NCBI GenBank assembly: GCA_015345905.1
Contig: JADDTR010000007.1
Span: forward strand, 496,001 to 560,000
Reading direction: 5' to 3'
Length of the DNA stretch: 64,000 nt
Origin: Aotearoamyces nothofagi
Lineage: Eukaryota; Ascomycota; Leotiomycetes; Leotiales; Tympanidaceae
Notes under the pieces: model-generated
Databases searched by the model: none
What the model was told of the DNA's origin: nothing
The model's input: only the letters and a program-made list of their open reading frames with translations
Made by a program: the position numbers and the translations under genes
Shown: one piece after another, positions 22,318 through 32,775 of the stretch
How positions within the stretch are numbered: position 1 is the stretch's first letter
Layout: each line of letters opens with the position of its first letter

Positions 22318-24590
22318 TCAGACGGGATCTCCGGGATCGCGTCTGCCGCGGCTGTGGACGCTTCTCAGCTCGCAGTCCTCCTCTTCTCTGCGCGTCAGGC
22401 CGTCGCCGGGGAGGAGGACCGCGCGGTCGATGGCGACGGGGAGCCCGCGGTGTCTGCCCCTCAGCATCACGGCGCACAGGATCAGCTTGCTGGTGATGTG
22501 CCAGCCGCCGCTGAAGCTGTAGGACTCGTTCGGCAGGCCGGGGGTGACGCCTACGCATCCGTACCCGGACACGACCTCGAATATGACGTTGAATACTGAG
22601 TAGGTGATTGGGTCGCGCTCGAAGTTTGACACCTCGATGCAGACTATGACCAGGATTGCAAGAGTAAGCCACGAGAGATCGTGTGCCAGCTGCCCTCTGA
22701 CTTGTTGGTGGAGGAAGTACGACCGAGATTCGTCACCTCCCGTCCCAGTTATCCGTCTCCTGATGCGACCAACTACGCCAACGGCTTTGTCGTTGATATA
22801 CTCTGGGGGTGGATCGTCGGCGTATATCCCCAAGCTGCGCTCTTCGTAGACATTCGAGTTACGCATGGTGATCACTACCGGGTACACAGAAATATACATC
22901 ATGATAATGTATAAAAGCTGGACACCGATACGTAAAGTCGGGATAGAGACGACGTAAAAGCCCCCAGATCGTACAGCCACTGCCTGGAAGAGGCCGTCGA
23001 CGACACGATAGCCCGTTGGTATGGCAGCGATCGGATCGTTGCCAATATTGAGGAGCTCGAATGCAGCCCAGTCAGTCCCATTGAGCACCACTAGAGAGAG
23101 GACTAGCCACCAAGTTGCACGAGATGGGAATAGATTTGTGTAGACCCGCCGTGGATGATCGAGTACAAACTGCAGTGTTTCTCTCCAGTCTTGATAGTAG
23201 TCACCTTTCGGGAGTAACTTGAGCATGGACCAGAGAATCAACCTGAGGAATGGAGGATAGCTGGTGACAAATTGTTAGCAGAGCAATTGACATGAGCAAA
23301 ATCTACAACGCACGCAGTATTTCCGGCAAGAATCAATAGGCCTATGATAAGTAAGGGGAAGATGGACTGTTGGAATGGTACCTTGTAACCCGTTAGGAAC
23401 TGTCGATACCACTGTCTCTGCAAGGAGGAACTCACCATGTTTGCATCCAACAGCGACATGCCCGAGTTGTTAAAGGCCGAGACCGCGTTGAAAGCACCCA
23501 GCCACCAAGGATTGATACCATTCTCTTCGGCAACCGAAGCCTTATAGTATGCCATATACGCACCCAGACCAAAGCAGCTCAATAGCTGCCACAAAATAAA
23601 ATACACCGGGACGACCCAAGCAAGCAGTGAGATAGCTCGATATTCGACACCACCTAAATGATCCCGTTGTTCCCGGGAGAGACAGGGGAATTGTGAATTT
23701 CGTCCCACGACTACATTTCTTAGTAATCCATGACCCTTGGATAAATCTATTTCTGCTTCTGAGCTTGTCGACTGCCTGAGAGACAGTATATCCTGGCCTG
23801 GTCTTTGAAAGGATGTCGTTGTTGCCGGAGCCGCTCCAACTCTCGTGAAGATTAGGCCTTGGGAATTTCGTCTCTTTTGAGGTGCAGAATCAGAACCGGG
23901 ACCGTTGAAGCGGGTGCTGGACTCGAAAGCGATGTGCTCTGTCCTGCTAGGCGAAAAGTCTGCAGGACTCTCGACAGCAGATGTAGCATTAAATCCTTGC
24001 GCAGGCTCCCGGTCGTTCATTTCATCAGAACCTTTTGTCGCGCCTTGCTCGCCAAACTCCGCCTTGGAGTGGTCCAAGGGGGCATTCGCGGTATCGTCGG
24101 GCATAGGCTGTCGGATCTCGAGGCTTGATCTTCCGTAGTCGTTCGCCTGGCTATTATGTGCCGAGCCCAAGTCCCGGTGTTCGGAATACGTCCTCCTATT
24201 TTCAAGGCGTTGTTCCTTCTGTGCCTTGACAATGCTGCCAAAGCTCTTCTCGAAGGCTCTTTTCCGGAAGCGAACCACAGTAATGCTGACGAATATGGCG
24301 CTTCCACATATAATATGCATCCAGAGAAGCCACTGCTGAAAGGTGTTCATCTGGCTCAGGTTGACTGTGTTAAGGCCGGCCTCTGTCATGGCGGAGATGA
24401 CTAGGAAGAGGCTGTCGGTGTAGCTGATGCTGCGGGCGGGCGTGCTGGAGCCCCAGAAGACAAGAGACGTAGCCAGACATGTCCCGATGAAGTAGAGGTA
24501 ATGTAAAGTAATGAAATTGAGAGGCGGCAGATGTGGACGGATTCTCCGCGCCATGCTTTGCCCAACAAGGGCACGTATAGGACGAGCCAT
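22318..24590 (-). CDS. TRK1: Trk-type high-affinity potassium transporter
   Basis: Three exons (24590-23436, 23381-23314, 23260-22318) encode 721 residues of a fungal Trk/Ktr superfamily K+ transporter in the plasma membrane. The N-terminus has the family opening LPPLNFITLHYLYFIGTCL and the first pore loop SAMTEAGLNTVNLSQM. A long hydrophilic cytosolic loop (about 115-310) follows. The second pore loop is SAFNNSGMSLLDANM, continuing into VPFQQSIFPLLIIGLLILAGNTAYPPFLRLI after splicing. Later loops include RSGGFYVV and VSGYGCVGVTPGLP, and the end has the typical LILCAVMLRGRHRGLPVAIDRAV. The first intron (23382-23435) is 54 bp, stop-free and frame-neutral, so it can be mistaken for an 18-residue insertion. 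The start at 24590 is the first ATG in frame; an alternative lies at 24554. Confidence 0.93.
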
Positions 24591-25770
24591 ACTACCTACC
24601 AGGTATGGAAGCCAGAGCAGCCAAAATCGGTGCTTAATGTCGTCCGAAAGGTGTTTGCCGCCCCATTGCGACCCAATGGTGTAAGAAATCCGGTGGAATA
24701 CTAGGTTGTTTGACAGCTGGGCGTAGGAAAGGAGCCATGATACGAGCTCTATTGCTCAGCAAAATCTAGTCCTTGATCTTTCGAATTATCTTGCACTTTC
24801 GCGGATTATATTTGGATCGCCTCGGCTGCTCCCGGGGCTAGAGGGTTCCAAGTTAGCGGCGCATAGATAGGGACTAATCTGCAGACTGCACCGGGTGATG
24901 GGTACCTTATCTACAGTACAGTACTGTGTGAATGGATTTAGGTGCCCCAGACATCGCTCGATGCCACATATAATAAGCATATACATATAAATGCCCAAGA
25001 TTTAGTTCCCAGTATCCCTCCCAGCGCAAGTGAGCATAATCTCGTAGTCAATTAGCTTTTAAAATTGGCATAAACACACCCGACACCTCACTTAACAGGT
25101 GAATAGGCCGATGAATAGGGAAACTGAGTACCGTAACCCCGCCCGAGTACAGCAGGAAATGGGATGGGTACGTCTATCAACGAGGAAGAGCATTGCACAT
25201 ATTTACAACATTACTTGCGGAACTTTGATCAACAACTTCTCTTCGTTCTCTAATGGCTCCTATAAGACACTAAATACCATCGTCTTCTACTCTCGTCGTA
25301 TACACATCCTTATGTGCACATTTATTCGGGCCCACTAGAACAGGATATATGCTCCAAAACCAGAGAAAGACCAGACAAGGGGTATGTTATGTGTCCAACC
25401 GAATTCCTAAAACGCCTTGACCCGCCCGGGGGTCCCCTTATGATTATGAATATGCCAAGCGCCAATAATGGATAGATATTCTTCCAGGCAAAATGTATAG
25501 CATACGAGCCCATGTAGATGATGAACGCTATTATGCAATGACGCACTGATGGTATAGATATGAGCCGGCTCCTATTGGGTTCCGGAATGATAACGTGGCT
25601 TAAACGCAAGTCCACAGCGGATTAATGACGGGTAGTGAAGACCTGACTTGAAAGATGTCGTCGTTCGTGCTGTCGCTTATCATCCATGGGCTCTTATATT
25701 ATGGGCTCAGATGCTGCCTGGAACGCTGAGGCATGCCAGGTAAAAGTATCAAACAGAAATTATCACTGCT
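24591..25770. other. intergenic, Trk promoter and PNGase 3' flank
   Basis: Nearly 1.2 kb. A minus-strand frame (25322-25615) encodes a hydrophobic segment but lacks family resemblance. No repeats of note. Confidence 0.5.
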
Positions 25771-27273
25771 TCAATGGCCACGGTTCGATGGATCATGAGG
25801 AGGCATGCCGCTACCGTTGTTTCTGGGGCCAGCTTCTCCTCGTGCTCTGATCCACTCGTCGTTTCCGCTCTGGCGCCCAGCAGGCTGCTCCGCAGGTAAT
25901 TTCTGGTCTTCGCCCGGGACTGGTGGTCGAGGGGCTGCGCGAGTCGGTGCACTGCTGGTAGCGCTGCCGGGCGGGCTGTGGGGGATGCCCGGGATCATGC
26001 TGGTAACAGACTGAGCAATCTGTGCAACGACATAACCTCGAAGCTCTCGGTCTTCCCGGCTATCTTCCTTCTCGAGCCGGAACCGCTCCTCCTTGGGCAT
26101 GTTTGCACGTCGCAGCGTGCGAATCTCGTTGATGACGTAGAGTAGGACTTCTTCTGGGCACCGGTTCCGTGGTTCGGCCTGTTCCGCCTTTCGGACGTAA
26201 CGGCGAGTGACATCCGTTGCACCATCGAGCGAGAAGGCGATACAGTACGACATCTTCTTCCCCCATCCCTCAGCATATAGCCTCGGGTTATCCCACGATT
26301 CCTCGCAGGCATCGACGTGGACCCATCTCTTCTGCATATCAGAGTAGACCTCTGTCCAGACGTGATCCTCAGCATTCCATACCCATCTTACACGGCCACC
26401 AACGGCGCGGCACAGCATGCTAAAGCAGTTGGCCCACTCGCCACACCGGCCTCTTCTCGTCTGCATCAGTCGCCAGACATCGCCGTATCGAGGAAATCGT
26501 TCATAAGCGCCACAGTCGCTGGCCGAACAGCGATACAGCTCGACCCGAAGGGCACCACAAGCCGCCTCGTCAGGTGTAGGGCTGGTCATGCCTTGCGCGA
26601 CAGTGGGCGACATGCAGACTGGACACGCCGGGTTGTTGACCCACGTAAAGAAAGATCGCTTGAACCATCTTTTGTATAGTCAGAACGGGTTCTCCCTACC
26701 GTGAGCGGGAAACGTAACATACCTGAGTAGAGCGCGGATCACGCAGTCCTGGTAGCCCCATTCGGGCCTTCGTCCGTCTCCCATGCTTTCTGCTTGTGCC
26801 TGTAAAACCTCCGTCTCTTCTTGCGCCTCGCCGTATATCCGATCCAGCGGCAGAGCCAGGAGGGCTTCGTCCAGCAAGCCAGGATTCTCGTACTTCGTAG
26901 GCATCTGCGACAAGGTGAGTAGCAGGTTCCGGAACTTCTGAGATTGGGAATCCGCGGGTGGGGAAGGGATCTTGGGGAGTTTCCGCAGCGACGAATACGA
27001 CGGAGGCGTCGTGCCGGTCGACGGTCCAGCCGGCGTCGATGGTCTCTTCGACGCCGACGGTATCGATCTGGGGCTTGAAGGGCCGTCGGCGCCGAACTGC
27101 TGCGATGCAGGCTCCTGGGGCGATGGAGACGTGGTGCGCGACCGTGAGCGATCCAGCTCGTTCAGTCTCTTCGTCCGCAGCAGCTGCTCAAACTGTATTC
27201 TCAGGTCCTTGGCCCATGCCTCGTCGAAGTCCCTCGAGGCCGAGCCCTCGGGCCGCCAATTGGAGTCGGCCAT
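25771..27273 (-). CDS. PNG1: peptide:N-glycanase (cytosolic PNGase)
   Basis: Two exons (27273-26723 and 26668-25771, 54-bp intron) encode 482 residues. PNG1 removes N-glycans from misfolded glycoproteins exported from the ER before proteasomal degradation. Residues 1-110 form a low-complexity Ser/Pro-rich region. The transglutaminase-like core follows: [19 protein letters not shown] at the exon joint, then the zinc-binding pairs CPVC and CSASDC. The catalytic triad is present: Cys259 in [12 protein letters not shown], His286 in AEDHVWTEV, Asp303 in [13 protein letters not shown]. Spacings (27 and 17 residues) equal those of yeast Png1 C191/H218/D235. [13 protein letters not shown] and the ELRGYVVAQ segment complete the family pattern. 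The C-terminal 90 residues are disordered and rich in Pro and Gly. An intact triad is notable because some filamentous fungi are reported to carry an inactive PNG1. Confidence 0.94.
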
Positions 27274-27435
27274 GTCGAAGGAGCGATGGGTGCGGCGGGT
27301 GCGGAGGGCGTCGAGGGAGTCTGCCAGCCCTCTCTGTGAGTTCGCTCCCGTTCCTGTGGTTGCTCTCGTGCGGTGCTATGTCGCAGAGTTTGCGCTGTCG
27401 CGGGGGGGAGCCTCGAAGGTCGCGGGTCGTGGGTC

Positions 27436-27515
27436 GTGGAGATGCGGTGGAAGTGGTGGGAGTGGAGGATGCGGTGGAAGTGGTGGGAGTGGTGGAAGTG
27501 GTGGACGTGGTGGTA
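27436..27515. repeat. GGTGGAAGTGGTGGGAGTG minisatellite
   Basis: Two near-identical 27-bp copies (starting gatgcggtggaag at 27441 and 27468) followed by shorter derivatives of ggtggaagt. Confidence 0.8.
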
Positions 27516-27715
27516 CACGACGCAGCAGTGCACAGCCAGGCTTCGGTTGCCACCTTTTCGCCCGTTCGAGCTAGGCGTGGGGGATGGGATTATCCGGGGC
27601 CTCGAGAGAGATGTCTGCGTCGCAGCGAAGCGCACGCGGCAGGGCAGGCGTGCAGGGCGGTCGCAACGGGGAATGGGCGACGCTGGGGGAGATATATGGC
27701 GACGTCGAGATGCAG

Positions 27716-27850
27716 AGCAGCGGCCGGAGAGGGAGTATAGAGGGAGGGAGAGAGGGAGAGAGAGAGAGAGAGAGCGAGCGAGCGAGTCGGGGGTTGAGTC
27801 GAGGGGAGTTGGGAGCTGGGCGGGCGGGCGGGCGAGCGAGCGAGCAGTGG
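27716..27850. repeat. polypurine tract: (GA)n, (GAGC)n and (GGGC)n
   Basis: Nearly pure purine on the plus strand from 27727 to 27780, then gagc and gggc tetranucleotide runs. It could form triplex or unusual DNA structure. Confidence 0.85.
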
Positions 27851-28147
27851 TGGGACTGGCCAGGGGAGACGGGACCCTTCTGCGAGGCGAGAGGGCGCCC
27901 GAGATGCGTCGGTGTTGGCGTGGAAAGCGTCGTCAGCACTTTAGCGTGGCGAGCCTTGGGTGCCTGGGGGAGCCGTGGGAGCCTGCAGTCTGCGGCCGCG
28001 GCGGCGTCGGGCGGCGCGCGGATTGGCTGGCGCTCGCGTCTGACAGGAGCGGCTGGGCTCGTGGAACAGCGACTCCTGGGGGGGTTTTGGCCCTGTGGGT
28101 GCTGGGCGCGAGTGGCTCCAGGCGGTGCTGCGCTGCGCTGTGCTGGC

Positions 28148-28270
28148 CGTCGTCGTCGTCGTCGTCGTCGCGCACCGGGGGAGAGGGACGAGGCAAGAGA
28201 GAGAGAGAGAGAGGGGGGGGGCGAGAGATGAGGGTGAGGACGAGGGTGAGGACGAGGACGAGGACGAGGC
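28148..28270. repeat. (CGT)8, (GA)n, poly-G and (GAGGAC)n microsatellites in series
   Basis: Eight CGT units (28148-28171), then GA repeats near 28197-28213, a G run, and gaggac/gagggt hexamers (28229-28270). Confidence 0.85.
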
Positions 28271-28650
28271 AGTCTGCGGTCGGGGTCTGTCTGGCTGTCG
28301 CTCTCACTCACTTGGCAGTGTCGACGGTGCTGGACCGGCAGGCGTTCCGGGGTAGGGGAGAGAGGGAGGGAGGGGTGGACGGGCGAGAGTCGACAGTCGA
28401 CAGTCGAGTCGAATCAGCGAGGCTCGTCTCTCCTACAGTGGCGGCGGTGCGCTGCACTGGGCGCTGCGGTCTTGCTGTCTGTCGCTTCCGCTCCGCTGCT
28501 GGCCACGGCGGTGCGCTGCGGTGCGGGAGCCCGTTCAAAGAGCTGCAGCCGCTTGTCGGAAGAGCCGCAGCTGCCAGAGAGGGGAGGGCCGAAGAGGGGA
28601 GCGATGCGAATTGCGCCGCGTGATGCGAGGGAGGGAGGATGGGTTCTCTA

Positions 28651-28651
28651 T

Positions 28652-28684
<33 letters not shown>

Positions 28685-28690
28685 TTTCTT
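28651..28690. repeat. (CTTT)n microsatellite
   Basis: About eight tandem cttt units, then degenerate ones. Confidence 0.9.
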
Positions 28691-29032
28691 TATTCTTTCT
28701 CTCTTTCCTCACTTCGTTCTTTCGTTCGTGCGTTCTTGAGCTGTGTATTGTTCCGGGTTGTCCGAGGGCTTTCTCGCGGCTTGACGGCGGCGACCGCGCA
28801 GCGCAGTGCAGCGCAGTCTTTTAAGGCGCGCGCGCCGTGGCCCCAGAGAAGAACAGTGACGAGGCCACGGCGTCTCCAACACACGCAAGCTCGCCGGAAT
28901 AACGGGCACCTGCACCTGCACCCGCGCAGCGCGAGGTACCGTGACCGCCAGTGCCGTGGCCGGCGGCGGTCTACAGTGGCCCTCTCGGCCTGTCTGGGCC
29001 TCCTGTGACTGACTGGCCGGCCGGCGGTCCCA

Positions 29033-29064
29033 CGGTGCTACGGTGCTACAGTGCTACGGTGCTA
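29033..29064. repeat. 8-bp tandem repeat cggtgcta, 4 copies
   Basis: Four consecutive copies, one with a single G-to-A change (cagtgcta). Confidence 0.85.
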
Positions 29065-29403
29065 CGGCCCTGCTGTGCGGTGCGTACGAGTGCCGGAGTG
29101 CGCCCATGCGGAAGGCCTACGTCGAGGGAAACGGGTTTGGGAGAGGCGGAGAACCCGCTCAGATAATACGTACGTACATGCTGTGTTGTATTGTCCCGAG
29201 TCAGTCTGTTGCACCGTCGCAGCGTCGCACCCTCGCGCACCAGTACCAGGGTCGGAGGGGCAGAGACGTATACCTACATCCTCGATACTCTGTACGCAGT
29301 GCAGTGCAGTGGCAAGAGTGGCACGGTTCTGCAGGTAACGAGTAAGGGTGGACGAGTACTCCGTAGAGCATACGAGAGAGGGGGGGGGAGAGAGAGGCCG
29401 AGT

Positions 29404-29444
29404 GTACTGTACTCTACTGTACTCTACTGAACTCTACTGTACTT
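29404..29444. repeat. 10-bp tandem repeat tactgtactc
   Basis: Four copies with few changes. The word ctgtactgtac is also common in the 54-60 kb island. Confidence 0.8.
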
Positions 29445-29475
29445 GTCTGTAACTTGCTGTGATACTGTACTTCGT

Positions 29476-29618
29476 ACTCGCCACGCTTGCTGGGCCTGCG
29501 CTGCGTACTGCAGCAGACTTCCTGTACTGGCGGTATTACCTAGGGCAGCACTTGCTGACTTTTTGCCGTGCTCGCCACGCTTACTAGACTTTGCGCTGCG
29601 TACTACAGCAGACCTCCT
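29476..29618. repeat. two 45-bp direct copies 93 bp apart differing mainly by transitions
   Basis: Copies begin cgccacgctt at 29479 and 29572 and share gcgctgcgtact. They differ by six transitions and one indel. Confidence 0.7.
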
Positions 29619-30049
29619 CCCCACCCTAGCACCGCTTGCCTGCCTGTTCAGAACAGCCGCCGCACGGCTGTTCTACAGCTGCAGGATACGAGCCAAAGCT
29701 GGCCTATCCGACCAGAATCTGGAAACAGTGGGGAAATTCCTCGCACGGAGGAGCCGCAGCGTTGGACGCCAGCGGCAGCATGACAGACAGGTTTTGATTT
29801 TTATATACCAGCCTGCCGCCGCATGGCCGTGCTGGCCTGCCCCTGCCGTCGCCCGCGCGCACGCCAATCAGCGGGCGCCCAGGCCGCCCGGGTGGGATCT
29901 GCGTCGATTGCGCTGTGGACGCGTATGTTGGTGGCCTCTGGTGTCTTGGCGGGGGCCTTAGCGCGGCGTGCGATCTGAGCGGCTTGCGTGGCGTGCGTGG
30001 CAGGCGCCGACGCCTCAGGCTGGCAGGCCGCGACGGCTCGGCTGGCTGC

Positions 30050-30260
30050 CGCGAAGGCCGGGTGCTGGAGGGGTGCTGGAGGGAGTGTACTGGAGGTAGC
30101 TACGGTACTGTAGGTAGTGAGTGTGCTGTGGGCAGCGAGTGTGCTGTAGGTGGTGAGTGTGGGCAGTGTGCTGTAGGTAGTGAATGTACTGCAGGCAAGG
30201 TGCTGTAGATGGTGAGTGTAGTGAGTATACTTCAGATAGTGCGCTGTAGTGTAGTGAGTG
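30050..30260. repeat. degenerate minisatellite of gtgctgtaggtagtga-like units
   Basis: Roughly ten diverged units of about 16-22 bp built on gtgctgtag and gtgagtgt. They precede and resemble the ordered array at 30381-30538. Confidence 0.6.
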
Positions 30261-30358
30261 TGCTGTAGATAGATACCTTTAGTTGTAGCTGTGCTGTAGG
30301 GCAGGCGTAGGCAGTGCTGCATGCTGCTGTGCGTGTGCGATAGGCAGTGTAGTGGCAG

Positions 30359-30382
30359 TGTAGCGTACTGCAGTACGCTACA
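30359..30382. repeat. perfect 24-bp palindrome
   Basis: The half site tgtagcgtactg is followed directly by its exact reverse complement, with no loop. It abuts the tandem array whose unit also starts tgtagcg. Confidence 0.95.
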
Positions 30383-30538
30383 GCGAGTGTGCTGTCCACT
30401 GTAGCGAGTGTGCTGTCCACTGTAGCGAGAGTGTGCTGTCCACTGTAGCGAGAGTGTGCTGTCCACTGTAGCGAGAGTGTGCTGTCCACTGTAGCGAGAG
30501 TGTGCTGTCCACTGTAGCGAGAGTGTGCTGTCCACTAT
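30381..30538. repeat. 21/23-bp tandem array, 7 copies
   Basis: Unit: tgtagcgagagtgtgctgtc plus cac. The first two copies lack one ag dinucleotide (21 bp); the next five are 23 bp and nearly identical. The last has one change (actatag). Confidence 0.95.
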
Positions 30539-31835
30539 AGCGACTGGCTGCCACCGCTCTTCTCGCCGCGCTTCCAGCACTCACTCCCCTGAACAAGTGC
30601 CCGGCCCGAGCCCCGTGCCAGCCCAAGGCAAAACGGGGACCGTATACCGTATACCCACAGCCGCACTACCACCGGTAGCGGCCACGCTCGCTCCTCACGA
30701 CTCCGATTGCCCCATCCTCCGGCGGGATTAGCGGGTTGGTGGTTAGCGGGTTGGTGGTTAGTGAGTTGCCTTTGTGCTGATTACTGGGTGGACCGCGTTA
30801 CGCTCCGCGGCCCGGTCTGCCAACCAGCGGTGCGCTTTTGCTAATCTGTCGGTTTATACTGTATATACGCATATTTATATAGGCATATACATACACATAT
30901 ACATACACTCTATACGCTATGTTATACCAGCTGCCGGTAGCGGCCCATTCATGTGGCTTGACTACATCGCGAGCAGAGACCGGGAGTTGTAATGAAAAGA
31001 GGTAGACAGACAGGCAGGTAGACAGACAAGTACATAGGCAATTAGGGCATCTCTCTGGATCTCCTGCATACGCTCAGCCCTACTCGTCTCCAGCATCACA
31101 CCTGATCCAAGTTAATACCTACCTATGTACAATACAAGTACATCTAGACACCCCTTTCAACCCAGATAGCCAGCTGCGTGCGGCGACGGCGACGGCGACA
31201 GAAATCACTCGGCTTAGACATGGCCAGCACCTGCCACACTTCACCAACCGGGAATTCTACCTCTCCTATCCTCGCCCGACCGACCGGCACCCGCTCGGCT
31301 CGCTCGGGCACTCCTTTTCCCCTCCCCCTTTCCCATCTCCCGTCTCCCATCTCACCCCTTACCCCCCCCTAACACAGACCTCTCTCCCTCCCTCCTCAGG
31401 CCGTGCCGAGAGAAGTCTCACCTCCCATTCTTCCCGCTGCTATTTTCCAATCCTCAATCTCTCTCTCTTTTTTTTCTTCTTCTTCTCCTTCAGCACTTAT
31501 GTCAGAAACTCAAGATCCCCAAGGGGGTGTTTTTTTCTTCCTTTCTTATATTACAGTACCTACTTGGGCCTGAAACTTGGGCACCCATCCCTGGAAAGGG
31601 GCTGGAGCCGAAAAGCTTAGACGGGATCCGGTAGGCGAGTTGGTAGTGTGGTTGATTCAGCGATCGATATCGCTTGCTTGCTTGGGCCACGACGGGGAAA
31701 TTGGCAGATTGCGAATCTAGAGACCTTTGGGGTTTGGGTTTGAGGCGACGTAGGTAACGGTACGTCGTCGTGCAGCAGGAGCAATATGTCTGCGACGGAT
31801 ATTCTTTTTTTTTTCTTCTCGATATACTCCTCCCC

Positions 31836-31853
31836 TCCCCCCCCCCCCCCCCC
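31836..31853. repeat. poly-C tract within CT-rich low-complexity DNA
   Basis: A long uninterrupted C run between T-rich and CCT-rich stretches; a typical unstable homopolymer. Confidence 0.8.
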
Positions 31854-32775
31854 TCCACCTCCTCTCCCCCGGCCTCCGCGGACATTCACGATTCCAAAAA
31901 AAGGGACCCAGAGTAAAAAGGAAAGATGAGACATAGATCCGATCAAGAAGAAAAAAAAATGCAGAATCCGCACGTCCTTTTCCCCGATTCGGTTATTTAG
32001 AAAGAAAAAAGAAAAAAAAATTCCAATAAATCCCATCTGCACGGGTTTTATGATGTATCGAAAATGATTAATAAAAAAAAATTCCTGTTGTGATTTATCA
32101 TGCACTCTTGGGCACCGTACGGTACCTGGCGGCCTTTCTCAGGAGCCAGCTGGTAGCTGGGCTCCGAGCGAGCCTCTTGGTATCGATGCCTGATGCCCCT
32201 CTTCTCTCAGCGGCAGCAATGCATGCCGGCCCACGGCAGGATGTGAGCGCGTCTGGAGAGACCGAGAGAGGGAGAGAGAGAGGAGAGAGGGGGGGAGGGG
32301 AGGCAGGGCCAATGGACGGGGGCGAGTGAAGCCCGCTCTGGCTCTGGCCTAGGTCTTGGTTTTACGCGCACCCGTGCCTCCTGGGCTTTGAGAGCGAGAC
32401 TTGACGCGCGTTTGCGTCATGACCTTCCCCCATCCTGGACCGGCTACATCGGATAGATAGCGAGGGCCCGTGAGAGCTGAGCAGGCTTGGCAATCTGTTT
32501 GTGCGCAGTGGTCGAGTCCTTTTTTCTTTTAATTTAGATGGAGGGTATGAGACAGAGATTGTGGGGGCTTGCACGCCTACAGGACAGGTGCTACGACTCT
32601 TTGCCTGCTTTGTTGTAGCTTGGGGAGGCGAGTTAAGCTCCAGGGGAGGGGGTATCTGCAATTATATTGATAAATGCTACTCTTGACTAGCACGTGCTTT
32701 CCTCACTGTGGTGATACCAAGACGTCCACGTAAGACTTGGAGATATTCCCCGTACAAATGGCATGCCTCCTAAAT

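Larger units (their letters stand above)
27274..32775. other. 5.5 kb gene-free, GC-rich, microsatellite-dense island
   Basis: Lies between the start of PNG1 and the end of UTP4. Many frames are open on all strands, but they translate to repeats (Arg/Glu, Ser, Gly-Trp runs) and are artefacts of composition. Content includes GGTGGAAGTG repeats, (GA)n, (CGT)n, (CTTT)n, 8- and 10-bp tandem repeats, a 23-bp array with palindrome, and homopolymer C, A and T tracts toward 31.8-32.1 kb. A long non-coding transcript or PNG1 leader is possible but not visible from sequence. Confidence 0.6.

Noticed and set aside
24591-24740. Possible upstream exon for Trk (ATG near 24738)
   Set aside because: The ATG-started frame hits a stop before reaching the Trk frame, and MARPIRALV already precedes the conserved start of the family.
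25322-25615. 97-codon minus frame with a hydrophobic segment
   Set aside because: Short, unconserved in appearance, lacks splice or promoter context; probably chance.
27373-28623. 416-codon plus-strand open frame
   Set aside because: Lies in GC-rich simple repeats with overlapping open frames on both strands; the translation is low-complexity Arg/Glu/Gly/Trp with no domain.
29801-30580. 259-codon minus frame with SLQWTAHSRYSGQHT repeats
   Set aside because: The peptide repeat only reflects the 23-bp DNA array read in three frames in turn.
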